A DNA stretch of 64,000 nucleotides from Mesocentrotus franciscanus (GCA_037976565.1 CP137667.1:33177420-33241419); one strand, 5' to 3'; shown: positions 43,019 through 57,786, counted from the stretch's first letter. The notes: a model not told the origin generated them from the letters alone. Numbers and translations: made by a program.

Positions 43019-43490
43019 AAATCAATAAAGTCGAAACACGTTTTGTGATCAAAACTTAGTCTGTTTATTTCAATCCGTGTTAAGTAAACATTTAGAGGAA
43101 TAATGAGGGATCAAAGGTAACAACAAAGCACAAACTTCATGTACTAGCTTGTAATCGTTTATATCAATAAAGTCGAAACAATTTTTGTAATTGAATTTTA
43201 TAAACTTTTATTTCAATTCGTGTCAGTATATCAATGAATAAATTGAACGTTTAGAGGAGAAAATTAAATGATGAAGCAACAAATATTACAAAGCACATAT
43301 TCATGTACTTAATTATGTTCTTATCAGCGTTAAAGCAATCATAGTCGATACACACTTTTGTGAACTTAAATTGTGTTCAGTTTTATTTTAATTCGTGTGA
43401 ATTACAATGAGTAAGTGAATGTGGAGAGGAGAAAATAATGAAACACAGACGATGTCAAAACAAATTATTCGTTTACTTTTAACGTTGATA
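43019..43490. repeat. Three diverged tandem segments of about 145-170 bp
   Basis: ATCAATAAAGTCGAAACACG at 43019, ATCAATAAAGTCGAAACAAT at about 43162 and GCAATCATAGTCGATACACA at about 43336 each lead to TTTATTTCAATTCGTG-like, TTAGAGGAGAAAAT-like and AAAGCACA...TTCATGTAC-like words in the same order. Copies 1 and 2 are closest. Confidence 0.65.
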
Positions 43491-43519
43491 ATATAGTTTC
43501 ATCATTCGTATTAGAACCG

Positions 43520-43659
43520 GCCCTATTTCACGAGTTCCACAAACTACCTATGAAAAGACATTGCCAAAAAAATCTTCTAAAAAGCCAACAATTGCAATAA
43601 TTAGCTTTTATCAATGATTGTTACTTGCTGTTTGTGGCGAGTTTTATGAAACAGGGCTC
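43520..43659. mobile_element. Short MITE with GGCCCTATTTCACGAGTTC ends
   Basis: The right end GGCGAGTTTTATGAAACAGG is its inverse. Same family as 25531-25642. Confidence 0.6.
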
Positions 43660-45070
43660 TGATAACATCCATGTATATACATATGATACATGATTGGATT
43701 TTAACAATAGCTATATAAAATCACCAAATAGCTTGCATAATTTTTCAAATTCAAATATCTACGCAAAGAAATAATCATGCAAGGTTTCCTTTGAGGATAC
43801 TATGTGTGTAAGACTATAATTATGATAAAGTATGCACATTGATAACTACATGTAATTGAAATAGCGATGACAGACAATAAAGAAAATTGAAAGAAGCCTA
43901 CAAACTTTAGAAATGTACCATTCTTAATATTCAAACACATCAGAATGATTAAAACGTTCAAACTTGTGCTCTGAGACTTCTAATCTTTACTTTTGATATC
44001 TTATCATGACTACTTGCACTTCAAGAACAACATAAAAAAGGCACAAATTCATTTTTAAAAAGAAATTAATAACAACCACTTTGCAAAGTACAGTACAATG
44101 ACATGTGAATTAAATTGCAATGAAGACATCTGACATAATTAATTATTCAAAACGCGGTATGAAAATTATTTACTTCATAATGAACAAATATTAAAGGTGA
44201 TGCTAACAAATAGATAAGATAAAGGAAACTGTGTGTTTGTTTGCTTTTTTGGTGTTTTTTAGGACTACAAATAACTCAAATAACGGGGCTTTCAGGATTA
44301 CAACTACACATACTATTTCTTCTAAACATACCATAATAATAGACTTTCACTACACTGTAATCTCGTTAATTAAAAATAATATATACTGATTCATAGCCCA
44401 AATGGCAGTGAGCAAACAAAAGGAGTCTAAGTCGACCCTTTTTGTAATGAGGGGGGACCATGAGAGCAGTTAAATGGGAAAAACAAATTAGTGAAAGTTT
44501 GGACAAACTGTTAAAATAATATAAAAGGCACACAAATTATAGTTTAAATATCTGCAGCTATCTAGAAGCGCCCTTTCTCTATATCTTTAAAGTAATTCTG
44601 AACAACCGTAAACTCACTAACGTCTATTTTTATTAAATCTTTTGTAATATAATCCCGTTGGGTTTTTTGTTTGTTTGTTAGTTTGCTAGTTTATAGGAGA
44701 GATCATTTATCATCATGAGCTAATGAAAATATTGGTACATTTGTTATTGTTAATTTTTGTTATTGTTAGTCCCAGTCAGTGGCTGTATTTACGAACGATG
44801 GTGCTTTGGGCTATACATTTGATGAGGATTATAGCATATGGTTGATATTTTCAATTCTTACTTATTTGGGGATTTATGTCACACAGAAAATATGTCACTA
44901 ACATATTTGAGATTTAGTATTTCTACTCAGATACATAAGCCATAACTAATTTTTATAATCATTTCAAATAAAAAGAAAGTGCTACCAACACTGCCACAGA
45001 CTACTACTTCTACAACAAATACTACTACTACTACTACTACTACTACTACATGTACTACTACTACTACTAC

Positions 45071-45101
<31 letters not shown>

Positions 45102-45614
45102 GCTCATACAACGACACCGATACTCATGCTCAGACATAATGGTGAAACGCATTACATCAACTATTCTATTTTTCTGAATGGTCATATATAACAGGTGTAC
45201 GTTAATTAGTGAACTTAATAATACGTTATTAATACAAAAGAACAGCTAAAACTGCAAATATTCTTAATGGAAAGGAGGAACACTTTACTGAACGGCAAAA
45301 GATATTACAATACGGGGGGGGGGGTTATATTTTTCTCAGTACAAAATACTTGGAGGACGGAATGTCTCTCTTTATAGTTAATTCAATGATATTAACTCCT
45401 CTGACAGTTGAACCTTTTATTTCACCTACCCGATGCATCTCTTAATCTAATGACGCAAGCCTGTTGTATGACACATTTCCCGCGACAATAGCTCCACATT
45501 TAACAGTAAAATAACCAATTGCTTACGTCAACCCTAGATACATAACCCTACCCCTATTATATAAACCTAACCTAACAGAGCCCCATCGCAACCTTACCCG
45601 AATGCCCTTTAAAC

Positions 45615-45815
45615 ACGGGGCGTCGTTTCACTGACGTAGCATTGCGTCAGCGACTGGCGCGATCTTTTGACTTTATGAGAGTGATAGCATACAATGTTTG
45701 AGTGCAAACACTGCGTTGAATGACGGGTGGATGCTACACATTTCCCGTATGGGCACTTTTGGCGCAGGTAATAACGCAAACGAAATGACACCCCATGTGC
45801 AATGGGTTTAACCCT
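45615..45815. mobile_element. MITE copy of the GTTGCACACGAGG family
   Basis: GGGGCGTCGTTTCACTGACG, TAGCATTGCGTCAGCGACTG and, at the right, CGAAATGACACCCCATGTGC. Same motif order as 34262-34497 and 60310-60535. Confidence 0.6.
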
Positions 45816-46181
45816 AGAGGTATTTGACGCAATAACGCCTGGAGCAAGTGTCGCCGAAGCAAAATGTCGAATCAACCACCAGTTTGCTACTGTTGATGGG
45901 ATGATTTGGTAGGCATTATTTAATCAGTCGTAGAGGCATATTGTTTCTTAAAATAGCCACAACCCTAACCCTTGCCCTAGCTCTAGCTCTCACCCTAACC
46001 CTTAACCCACCCCTGCCTGATGGACACGGTACAACTTTAAATATGGGTGTAAATTAGCTAACTGAACTACATTATGTTGTGGCTATTTTCAGAAACATGC
46101 ATGCCCCTACGACTAATTAGATAATGCCTACCGTGTCGTGTCGATGGGACGAATTTGGCTTTATGTAATCTCGTCCATCAG

Positions 46182-46411
46182 TCAGTCATAGCCACCAGGA
46201 TCATCGTGACTCGATCCACCACCACCGCCACCACCTCCACCGCTGTCACCACCACCACCACCACCACCACCGCCGCCACCACCTCCACCGCTGCCACCAC
46301 CGCCACCACCGCCACCCCCGCCACCCCCACCACTACTGTAACTGTGGCTATGATCCTGATGATCACTGTGATCCCCGCCTTGGCCGCTGTCCTTTGGATC
46401 CGGGTTCTTTT
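46182..46411 (-). CDS. Gene A terminal exon: His/Asp/Ser-rich segment and poly-glycine tail
   Basis: Acceptor CTGCAG, phase 1 entry. It reads KNPDPKDSGQGGDHSDHQ, then HSHSYSS, then long glycine runs broken by single Ser and by Asp-Ser. It closes with SSHDDPGGYD and TGA. The glycine codons are mixed GGT, GGC and GGG, which suggests the run is older than a pure repeat expansion. No donor in the exon would avoid the stop. A longer chance frame extends upstream through a TAG microsatellite but crosses the splice acceptor. Confidence 0.75.
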
Positions 46412-46661
46412 CTGCAGGATAAGAAGTGATAATATTAGTACGAGTAAAGCCTCGGTCACAAATGCCATTACGAACTGCTACGAACGCCCTACGAACGATT
46501 TTCAGACAATGGAAATTCGGGAAGACATTGGAAAAACAGGGAGATTCGTACGAAATTATCGTTCGTACGGACCTTTGTGACCGTAGCATAATTGAAGTCG
46601 TACTTACGAATATCTTATTATTATCACTATCACAAACATTATTAGTGCAGTAGTAGTAGTA

Positions 46662-46710
<49 letters not shown>

Positions 46711-48086
46711 TGTTGTTGTTGTTGTTGTAGTAGTAGCAGGCGCGCCGGAAGCAGTTTGGAATTGGGGGGGGGGGCAAAAATTCCAGGGGGCTCACCTTCC
46801 AAGGGCAGTGGCGTTTTGTTTGTTTTTTTTTGGGGGAAGAAGAATCTGCATCACCACCACTCTTACATGTTACATACAGGCCCCGCGAGACGTTTTTCAA
46901 AGTGGAGTATTAACGATCAGGTAGAGCGTAGCGAGCGTAAATTGGCGTGGGGTCCAGGGCCTGAGCCCCCGAAAGCTCAGGGTTTTTAGGCATTAAATTA
47001 CGATCAGATAAGCATATTTAGATACCTTTATTGTGACACTGGCAGGTCAGTAATTGGCGGAACGTCTAGGGGGCAGAGCCCCCGGAAGCTCAGGGGTTTT
47101 AAGTATTTATTTACGGTCAGATGAGCATCCAGGGGCCCGCCTTAGGGCCCTTGGTAGGGCTCCAGGCAGAGCCCCGGAAGCTCAAGGGTTTTAGATATTT
47201 AATAACAGTCAGATGAGCATCCAGGGGCCCGCCTTAGGGCCCTTGGTAGGGTCTAGGGGGCAGAGCCCCCGGAAGCTCAAGGGTTTTAGATATTTAATAA
47301 CAGTCAGATGAGCATCCAGGGGCCCGCCTTAGGGCCCTTAGTGGGGTCCAGGGGGCAGAGCCCCCGGAAGCTCATAGGTTTTAGGCATTTAATTACGGTC
47401 AGATGAGCATATTTTTATACCTCATTTGTGACATTGGCAGGTCACTTATTTTTTCTCTCTCTTTCTTTCTTTTTCTCTTTAACATACTTTTCAAAAAAGT
47501 GAGGGGAGCTCGAGCCCCCGAGCCCCGCCGTTCTGCGGGCCCTGACATGAAGGCTTCTAAATAAGCAAATTTTTCGCCGGATAGGAATTTAGGAATTTCT
47601 AATTTTCCATCAAACGCATAAAAAGGTATGACCTACACAAAAATTGAGAAAAATACCGGAAAATCATGTCATTTCAACAGCATTTGTAAATCACTGATAT
47701 CGAATTAGAAATACCCCCCATCAGTACGCCAGCGTTCAGGGGCTCTTGTCTTCTCATCCCTATAATAAAAACACACACGCTTTCCCATCCTCTCACAATA
47801 TTTCCACGATCGCTATTATAAAAACCTCCATTGATAAATATAGGTGGCATGCGGAATGTTTAGGAAATTTAATGGCCTTTTAACTTTCCTTTTCTTTGAA
47901 TGGAATATAATTTATATGTGATTCAATTCAGGTTTTATTATTTTTATGTTCTTTATGGTTAAAAAAATGAAAACCATCTTTACTTGTTTACTGCTTTTTT
48001 TTTGGGGGGGGGCGAAAATGAGTTTCCCCTCCCCACTTTTTTGGTTAGGGGGCGAGCGCCCCCCCCCCTCCCCCACTTCCGGCGCC

Positions 48087-48125
<39 letters not shown>

Positions 48126-48256
48126 GAGGAGGAGGAGGAGTGCAAGTAGTAGGAAGTGTAGAAGAAGAAGAAGCAGGAAAGGAGAATGATAACAACATCA
48201 TCAACAACAATAACAACAGCAACGACAACAAAAGCAAGAAGAAGAAGAAGAAGAAG

Positions 48257-48288
<32 letters not shown>

Positions 48289-51200
48289 GAAGAAGCAGCA
48301 GTAGTAGGAGTAGGGGTAAATAGGGCTATTGGTAAATATCGGAGCATTATACATACCATTCTTTTCAGGAGTGTCTTCGTCTGTCGTCTTCTCTACTTTC
48401 TTGTTGTCCTCTACTTCATTAGTGACTTCCTCAGATGTAACAAAGTTATCAACTAACAAAAGAGAAAGAGATAGAGGGACAGGGGGGACAGGGGTAACAT
48501 TCTTCAATGAGTATGTGTTGAAGTTTGATCTTCCACAGAGCAAACATCAGACCATCCTTGATTATGCATTAATTTGATCGAGGCAAGGCACATGCAAACA
48601 AAATTACAACAAACCCCCAATGCCCCAAAGCGCGCAATCATCCCACTCCCCATAATTGTATTCTTCTAGAATCGCGCCTGCAACAAATCATAGAAAGACA
48701 GACGATTTTTATCCTGGCAATTTAGAAATATATAGAAGCCTTGTGCACAATTATTACTACCTCTCGAGAAACATCACATGGTATGGAAAGTACCATGTAG
48801 TTGGCACATAAAGATTAAAGTACTTGTTTCTTTTATGTCCAGCTAGTTTCTCACCTTTTCCAGTAGTTGTCTTAGGCTCTCCCGCTCTCCGTTCATCATC
48901 CTCTTCCAAGCGCCCAGCTGGTTTCTTGGTGAGATCCGAGTATCTGTATTCCTTTTTCGTGCCTTATTAAGAATTCATAGTTAAAAAAGGGGGGTAATAA
49001 CATCAATTCAAATTACCGGTATGGTATGCACAACCACCCCGTCCTTTTCCAGACTTTGAGCATATTTTAGCAAGGCCTGTACATCTGTACTTCTGTTTTA
49101 TGCCTGTCAAATTGAGATCACATCCGGGAAAATAAGGGTAACAACATCATTTTGAATTATTGGTAAAGCCCCGCCCCCCTAACCCCTGTCCTCTTGAGAA
49201 CCCACACCTTTTTCTTTATTAAGCAAAAAATCAACAACAAAATTAATTGGGAAGCAAATTTGATTACACTTTTCTGGTCGAAGCTACTTAGCTATCGCAT
49301 GATAAACAATGTGCAGCTACTATTGAGCCATATCCTCTTTCTCTCATGATAATGGAGTTTACAGCTTTCTCTACAATCTTTCACTGATTTGGCGAGTCTG
49401 TTTAACAACCGGAACAGACAGTTTTAAAAAAAAGCAGCTTTAACATTCAGGTAGCTTTATTCTAGACATGATTCGTTATTTGCCACTCTCCACCCAGGTG
49501 AAGTAAATGGGTACCCGGTAAGATGAAACTCCTTGAAAGCTTTAGCGCCTTATCATGGCGGCTCAGCTACAGCCGGGCTAATAACTTTATAAGGCAATTC
49601 CAAGTAGCATTGTGCGCCACCTTTTGTAATATGCGAGCATGGCAATGAGGTATTACGTAATCCGAACATGAGTTCTATCCGATGTACAAAACGGCGTTGA
49701 CATTGCTCTTAAGTTGATTTTTCGAAATAGTTGCGATTGTGATAGTAGAGTTTGTGTACAGTTAACAACTAAATTATTCGTACCCTTACCAAGTTTTGTA
49801 ATTTTTAAAGTACGTGAACGATTTATGTTTCTTGAGAATGTGACATATTAAAGCTTACATCTAAAAGTATTCATCAAAGGCCCTAATTCAACCAGTCCAC
49901 CTTTCATTCTTGAGTTACGAAAAAACACAAAAAACATCACATTTACAAGGGGTATGAATACTAATCTGTTTATAGTAGCTGTGCTATATGAATATCCATA
50001 TTATTAGTATTAATATTGTTGTTAAAATGACTTTTCAGCTACTGTTTACCTTGAGCACGTTTCTTAACTATCAACACGTAGACCATGAAAAGGCCGAACA
50101 TGAGCACGAACGCGACTGCGATGACGATCCCGATTATCAAACCTGCATGAAGGACGAGGAATAATCGAGATGACAGAAATAAAAACAGTGGAATATCCTT
50201 CTCATCATTCACATCCTGATGACCGTCATCACAGTCGTCATCACAGCGAATATTAGGATCATCATCATTATCACCAAAATCATCATGTTACTAGTATTCG
50301 ATATAATCATCCTCATTTACATAATCATCTCCATAACCATCATCATCGTCGTTGTCGTTATCATCATCATCATCATCATCATCGTCAACATAATCATCAT
50401 CGTCATCATAATTATTTTTTATAGTCTACATCATTATCATCATCATCATTTATCATCATCATTATCAATATCATCATAGTCGTCATAATCTCATTATCTT
50501 TATCATGCAAAAAAGATGAAGAATAACCAAGATGACAGGGAGAAAATGTTAGTGGTTGATATTCGCATCGTCCTCATCATCATCAGCACCATCGCCATCC
50601 TCACCAATATGAATATCATGATCATCTAAAAGATTACCAATATCATCATGTTATTCGATACAAGCACCTAGCTTATACATAAGCATCTCTATCATCAGTA
50701 TCATCTTAACCGTCATCATACTCATCATCGTCGTCATTATTATTATCACCATTAAGGTCATGATCTTTATCATCATCACTATCATAACCACCATCATCAC
50801 CACTACCGCCACGTTTTTTTGTAATGATTACCACTGTCACATTAATGGTCACTTTTATCATTATAATAACTTAATTCCTATCATTATTTTAACCATAATC
50901 ATCATCGTCATTATCATCATCATCATCATCATCATCGACATATTTATCATCATAATTATCATCATCGCATATTTATCATCATCATCATCATCAAAACCAA
51001 CACATTTGTTATGATCACCGCCATCACATTCAGGATCACTATCATCTTTATAATGATCAAATCACCATTCCTAATATTATTTTGACCATAATCATCATCA
51101 TTATCATCACCCCTATCAATATCTTCATAATTACAACCATAATCATTGTAATAATAATAATAATAATAATAATAGCTAGTTCTTATATAGCGCTTTTCAG

Positions 51201-51378
51201 GACCGAAGGCCCTCTCAAAGCGCTTTACAGATACATTATATTATATAGTAATCAATATAATCAAGATTACCAGGCCTACACCCATCTGTATTATAATCAC
51301 TATTACTACCGTTATCATCAACAATACCAAATCAACAACATCATCGTCATCATCATCTTCATCATCATCATCATCATT

Positions 51379-51411
<33 letters not shown>

Positions 51412-54400
51412 TTTATCGTTATAATCACGACTATCACCGCATCATGGTTAAAACAATCACGTCCATAATCATTATCTTCATCATAAAAAAGAGTCTTCAT
51501 CTTAATTATCTTCAAATGAATTTCTACACTTACCAACTTCACTTGAGCCACCACCACCACCACCACCACCACCACCACCGTTGGTGTCTTTCGTAGTAAC
51601 ATCGGGAGACTGGCTCGCCTCATGTCCGTACACCTGCACCATGGCTCGTACGGACATCGGAACCCCGTCCCGCAGGGCTTTGCCGGTAACCGTGCAGACG
51701 TACTCCTCATCCTGCGGGCTCGCGGTGATCGTGACATTACCGCAGTAGGCCCCATCATCATTGAGATGCCAGTCGACTTCGACGGGCTTGACGTAGACAC
51801 CGCCCAACGACCATGTGATGGTGACGTTGGGGAAGAAATGTCCGACTGCGCATGTCAGGTTTTTCGTGTCCGTTTCGTTGGCGACGTCGATGTGGCAGTT
51901 ACCGTTGTCTTCGTTGTCGGGTGGACACTCTTTGATTTTCGGGTATGGCTCAATTGGTGCATCTACAAGTTGGTGGTATGAGTTCGAGTGAGAATTTATC
52001 AGATTAGGCGAACACAGTCGTAAGTATGATATTTTAAGATAATGAATCTTTTTCTCACTGGGGTAATTAGAACACAGTATATATTTCCCGCTCGCTCTCT
52101 GTCTGCCTGTCTATCATAGACTGTCTGTCACCATAAAGCTGTTGATTATTATGTTATATTGAAAATCATTAGTTTGAATATCATCACCAAATATAGAAAT
52201 CGCCGAAATGATTCTCATCACCATTTTTTTCATCATACTTTTCACGGCCTTTTATTTCTTATTATTATTTGTTTGCAATTATAATATAGCAGACAGATGT
52301 GCTCATCTTTGTCTGACGATTGTTTTACTTGACTGTCAAGAAGGGATGTGTATGTTTGTAAGTATATAAACATTAACAACCAGGGAAACGACGGATTTAA
52401 AGTTGCTCATGCGTGGGTATATAGAAGGCAGCACACGGGACAGGAGCACAATACCCGTTGGCTCAGTGTTATGTAGTGATCGCCAAGTTACCTACTTCAC
52501 GAACGACTATACCCACGTATGAACATCTTTAAGTGCTCCAAGTGGTATAATGAGGATCAATGCCTTACCAAAGGGCACTAGGACATTCACTTGGTTTCGA
52601 ACCCGGGGCCTCCCGTTTACGAGACCACTGGGCGACCACTGGGCCATCGCACCTTTTTTTTTTTAAAGATCAATTTGACCCAGAGGAGTCCTTCGCTTGT
52701 CCATGTTCGTCAATTGCTGTATAGCGCCACTAAACATGTGTCAAAATATGGATTCTTCATCCGAATGTCAACGAGAGGCAAATAAGTTTTTAACTTTAAA
52801 TGCCTACTTCCAAGGTATATTTCAAGGCATATAATATTATTCATACGTAAGATCAATTTGACCCAGAGGATTCCTTCGCTTGTCCATGTTCGTCAATGGC
52901 TGTATAGCGCCACTAAACATGTGTCAAAATATGGATTCTTCATCCGAATGTCAACGAGAGGCAAATAAGTTTTTAACTTTAAATGCCTACTTCCAAGGTA
53001 TATTTCCAAGGCATATAATATTATTCATACGTAAGATCAATTTGACCCAGAGGATTCCTTCGCTTGTCCATGTTCGTCAATGGCTGTATAGCGCCACTAA
53101 ACATGTGTCAAAATATGGATTCTTCATCCGAATGTCAACGAGAGGCAAATAAGTTTTTAACTTTAAATGCCTACTTCCAAGGTATATTTCCAAGGTATAT
53201 AATATTATTCATACGTAAAAGGATTCATTTAATCAAATAGGGCATTTAGAGGCTAAATATAACTGATTTTATTCTATTTGGGAGGGGTAAGGCAGTGACA
53301 GGGCACCAGAAGAAAAAAAAGCGTATCATAGTTGGCAATCTTATTTCGACTTTTTCTGACGTATGACTGCGTCAGCGACTTGCGCGGTTTTCGACGCGCC
53401 ATGTGAGGGTGATATCGTAGAAAAGTGAAGGCGGCAAAGGTATTGCTTTGTATTATGAGTGTGTACGCGAATTGACTTCGCATGTTTTTATTTGCGCTGG
53501 TAATGAAACCTCGTGTGTGCATGGCACGTGAGGCGTCATCAGTTAGTAACACAAAGTAAATACTTAGCTTATTCGTTTCATATTCACTTTTGTATACGAT
53601 TTCATTCTCACAGAGTCGAAAACCGCATCGGCCGCTGAAGCTGTCCTGCGCGCGCCAGCAAATAACGTCTCGTGTGCAACGAACAGGACTTACCGTTAAC
53701 TGTGACTTCCGTTGAATTAAGTCTTAGGTCCCCCTGACCAAAGCTAGCCACACACGTGTAATCGTGAGCATCTGAGAGAGAAATATCATTGATGATCAAC
53801 ACGAAATCTGGATCGTCCGCAGTCATGCCGTATTTTACATCCGATTTGATTAATGTTACACCTTCATCTACGTTCCACCTTGTAAGAATATCCGAGCCGA
53901 TAGTCCAAGTAACAGTTGGCGGGTTTCCCGTCGCTTGACAAGAGAGGGAGGCAGAGCCGTCCTCAACCCAGAGTGTCGCCTTCGTGGGCACGATAACCGC
54001 CGCGCCAGCAAATCCTGTGGAGTCGGGAGATAAAAAGAAGAAACGTGAATAAATGGTAGAAAACGTAACATTTTGCAATATGAATAATTAAAAGCAAAAA
54101 TGTTCACTCTAGATGTACTTTCGAATAATGAAGATTGTGAAGACGACCAAAAAAAGATGAATATACGTTTGATTGATTGATTGGTTCCTTTTATTCGTAT
54201 TCCATGTAAATTTAACGAAGCATAAATGCATTTTACAAAGCAATACATTTCTTTAAGTAAAATGGAAGTAAATAATCCTGGATCATAGTTATTAATGACA
54301 TGAAATAATATTCTGTACATCCTTAAAAATACATGATATGAGGAAATATGTTTTTTTCCGCTTGATATTGTTTAAACTATATGTTTTGTTGTTGATGTTG

Positions 54401-56472
54401 TTGATGTTATTGTTTTTGATGTTTCTTTCAAGGGCACTTGATAAGACCGATGAAAAGTTGGCGTTATTTAAGAATTTTAGAAAGGTACTATCACATATCG
54501 TGGAATGTTTTGAAGTTAAAACCTTTTTAAAGTGCTTTGAAATTCATTTTGTGATGAAGAGTTTGACTAATTAAAGAGGCATGTTTATTCGTGACGAGAA
54601 ATCAAGATAGTATTTAAAGCCTGTCTGCACTAGTTTAGCCAGGAGGGATTAGACCTCCCGGCATGGTCACTGACAGGTGGTTATCTCATCAAATCAGCTC
54701 TCAACTAACATGGGGGACCAATGATCACCGATTATGCATTGTTTGCTATATAGAGGGCGCAAGTAGCTATAAGTAGTGCAGTGGGGCTTTAATGAAATGG
54801 GGAACATCTTAGTACTATTCGACTTTAAAAAATAGACAGGACATAATTTTCGGGGGGGGGGGGGTTACAAGTGTAATAGATCAAGGCTGATTACAATTGG
54901 CCCATGTATCAGATGGAGAAAATAGGTTTAACATATCTATGATACCCTTTTAATACCTGTAATGTATATATATTACTCTTCCACTGGAAACGGTTAAGTA
55001 ATCTTGAAAACTTTCAAGGTAAATCTAGACCATGATAAATACATTGTTGCACACGGAGATTATTTGTTTGTGCGGCATATACAGGGTTACAAGCTCGGAT
55101 TCTAAAAGAATCAAGTGACCTATCTTTAAAGGCATTGTTTAAAAATGTCAAATATGAGGTGCATGGCCCTACGTGTTATCATTGTCTGTGATATGGTGTA
55201 ATATTGAAGCCCTAACAAAATTGCGCTTCAAAATTATCATGAAGTGCTTCAAAAAAGTAAAAATCTTTGAGTGACCGGTTTTACCATACTCATTTTCCCC
55301 AATAGACTGTAGTGTTATAAAAACCGTTGGGAAAATGGTTTTTGAAATTTCGAATTCCAATCAAAAATATCTTCATAATCAAACATGCAATCGGCTTGTA
55401 AAAGTCATGGGATTCCTAACTGACCTAAATGTTTATAAGTATGATTGCAGCATGAGCTTAATCAAGGATTTTGTTTAGAATCTGAGGCAAAGATACCTAA
55501 TCCTTTTAAGGACTTATTAAAGGGTACATTTTCAATAGAAGGGATTGAAAGGAGGGCACTTTAAGAGAAGTGAAAAGAGGGCGCTATAAAAAACACCTTT
55601 GAACACTCAAGGAGGGGTGGGGCACTGTGCATGCCTTGTTCACGGGCACGCCGCCTACGATCAAAGTACAAATCGAGAAAAGAAACACTAGAATAAATTC
55701 TAAGAATGGTAATTGACAATAATGATAACAGCTTCACTTATTCAGCACTTAATGCTACTTTTCTAAGGCTTGGCTCAATATCTTTATCACATACCGGCTC
55801 TCAAAACCCTGATATGATATGGCCTCCATTACAGACGTTAGAAGGGGATTATTCGTACCATGCACCCCAAATTCGTCGATTTGTGAACCACGAATATATC
55901 CACAATAAATCGGCATCGATTATCGATTCTTATAAATCATAAATTACTTCTAAAGTGAGGCGAGTATGGCACACGTAGATGCATTCCTCCAAGCAGTATT
56001 CAATGAAGGACATTATTCTTCGAGAAAATATAAATAATTCAAAGCGCTGGTCTGAGAAAAAACCAGGAAAACGAAAGCAGAAATAGCCAACAAATGCTAA
56101 TCGAAAGGAATATTTTGCAGGAATATTTACACAAAATGTGAAATATCATTTGATAATAACTAATAAATACCCTGCGTATAGGGTATTCTTTGTGGACAAA
56201 CGAGAGTTGGTGCAAATGAAGGACAAAACAAAAACTACTACATAATAAGACACCTAAGTAGCATATAAAATGATGATTATGACTTTTTTAAAGGGTTTTT
56301 ATTTTTACATGTAATAATCAAATGAGAGAGAGGAAGAGAGGTTGCATAGGAAAAAAGGAAGATAGAGCTAATTGTTTGTCATATTACATGTAGTTCTATT
56401 TGAAGTATTATTAGACCAAGGAATATATAGAGTCGTAAGAATATAATACCCCTCCCAACTACTTCTGTTATA

Positions 56473-56517
<45 letters not shown>

Positions 56518-56559
56518 AGCTACTACTGCTACTTATACTACTACTACTTCTACTACTTT

Positions 56560-56594
<35 letters not shown>

Positions 56595-56606
56595 ATACTA
56601 GTAACG

Positions 56607-56646
<40 letters not shown>

Positions 56647-56658
56647 ATACTAGTAACG

Positions 56659-56702
<44 letters not shown>

Positions 56703-57636
56703 ACTGCAAAAACCAGAGTGTTAAAATTAATACCAAGGGTGTCCAATTTAACACTTTCTTGGTATCTATATCGGGCAACTCCTCTGGTGTTACTTAACAC
56801 CATTTTCTGGAATTAGATAATTTCAATTCCACTTTTGGTGTTAATATTTGACAACTCCTACTGGTGTAGATTAACACCAATATCTGGAATCATAACAAAT
56901 TCAATTCCACTGTTGGTGTTTATATTCTTGTTGATCCATTAGAGATTTTTCTATGGGTTTCTTCTAATGGTCCCACATTCCATATTCCCTCTTATCGACC
57001 ATTATCGACCAGGGTAGAAGAACCAGTGGTAAACTGATAATTCATAATCGATGTTAGCAACTGTTAATTGCATTAACTCCATCACATACCATTTGAAGTA
57101 AATTCAAGATTAACATTTAAGTGATACAGGCTGGTACACGAATATATAATAAACATGCACGTTGTTTCTTGGTTAGTAATCATATAATCAATATATCTAT
57201 TGCTAAGACGTTAATGTAATTGTAACAAGATCGGACAAATAATCTATTGGTCAATAATTGCCAAAGGAAAATAAAAATCACAAAATTGATGTGCATTGTC
57301 ACAATTTGCTTAACAAATTATGATAAATGTATTCTGTGAACACGTGTAAAGTAATCATTTAACGCGCGTACACTGTGTGAAAACTTATTCGACCAATCAA
57401 CCGCCTTAAACAAAATCACGTGATGATACTTTCAACACCGAGCATAAAACTACACTATGTTACTTAACACCCAGTAATTATTAATGCATGCTTAAATCTG
57501 ACCGGTGTTAAAAATAACACCAATGAGACAACACACCTTTATAATCAACACCAATGGTGTAAAAAAAAATCAATACCATACTGGTGTAAGAATTTTAACA
57601 CCCTGGTTTTTACAGTGTACTACTACTACTACTAAT

Positions 57637-57672
<36 letters not shown>

Positions 57673-57686
57673 ATACTAGTAACGAT

Positions 57687-57718
<32 letters not shown>

Positions 57719-57754
57719 TACTACTTATACTACTACTATTAATTCTACTACTTT

Positions 57755-57786
<32 letters not shown>

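Larger units (their letters stand above)
42427..46181. other. Region between gene A (end) and gene B (start), both on the minus strand
   Basis: About 3.7 kb. It holds three diverged tandem segments (about 43019-43490), a short MITE (43520-43659), a TAC/TAT microsatellite (about 44995-45100), a dispersed repeat (45450-45610), a MITE copy (45615-45815) and ACCCTAACCC-like words (about 45950-46020). The promoter of gene B would lie in this stretch or in 39085-42331, but no core promoter could be recognised. Confidence 0.55.

Noticed and set aside
45950..46020. Interstitial telomere repeat
   Set aside because: Units are irregular (CCCTAACCC, CCCTAGCTC, CTCACCCTAA) and belong to a dispersed repeat family rather than a (TTAGGG)n block.
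46412..46802. Upstream extension of the poly-Gly frame as a longer protein
   Set aside because: It crosses a good splice acceptor into a MITE and a TAG microsatellite; poly-Leu and poly-Gln there are repeat translations.
52668..53218. CRISPR-like array
   Set aside because: Only three 184-bp near-identical units with no unique spacers, in a eukaryotic intron.
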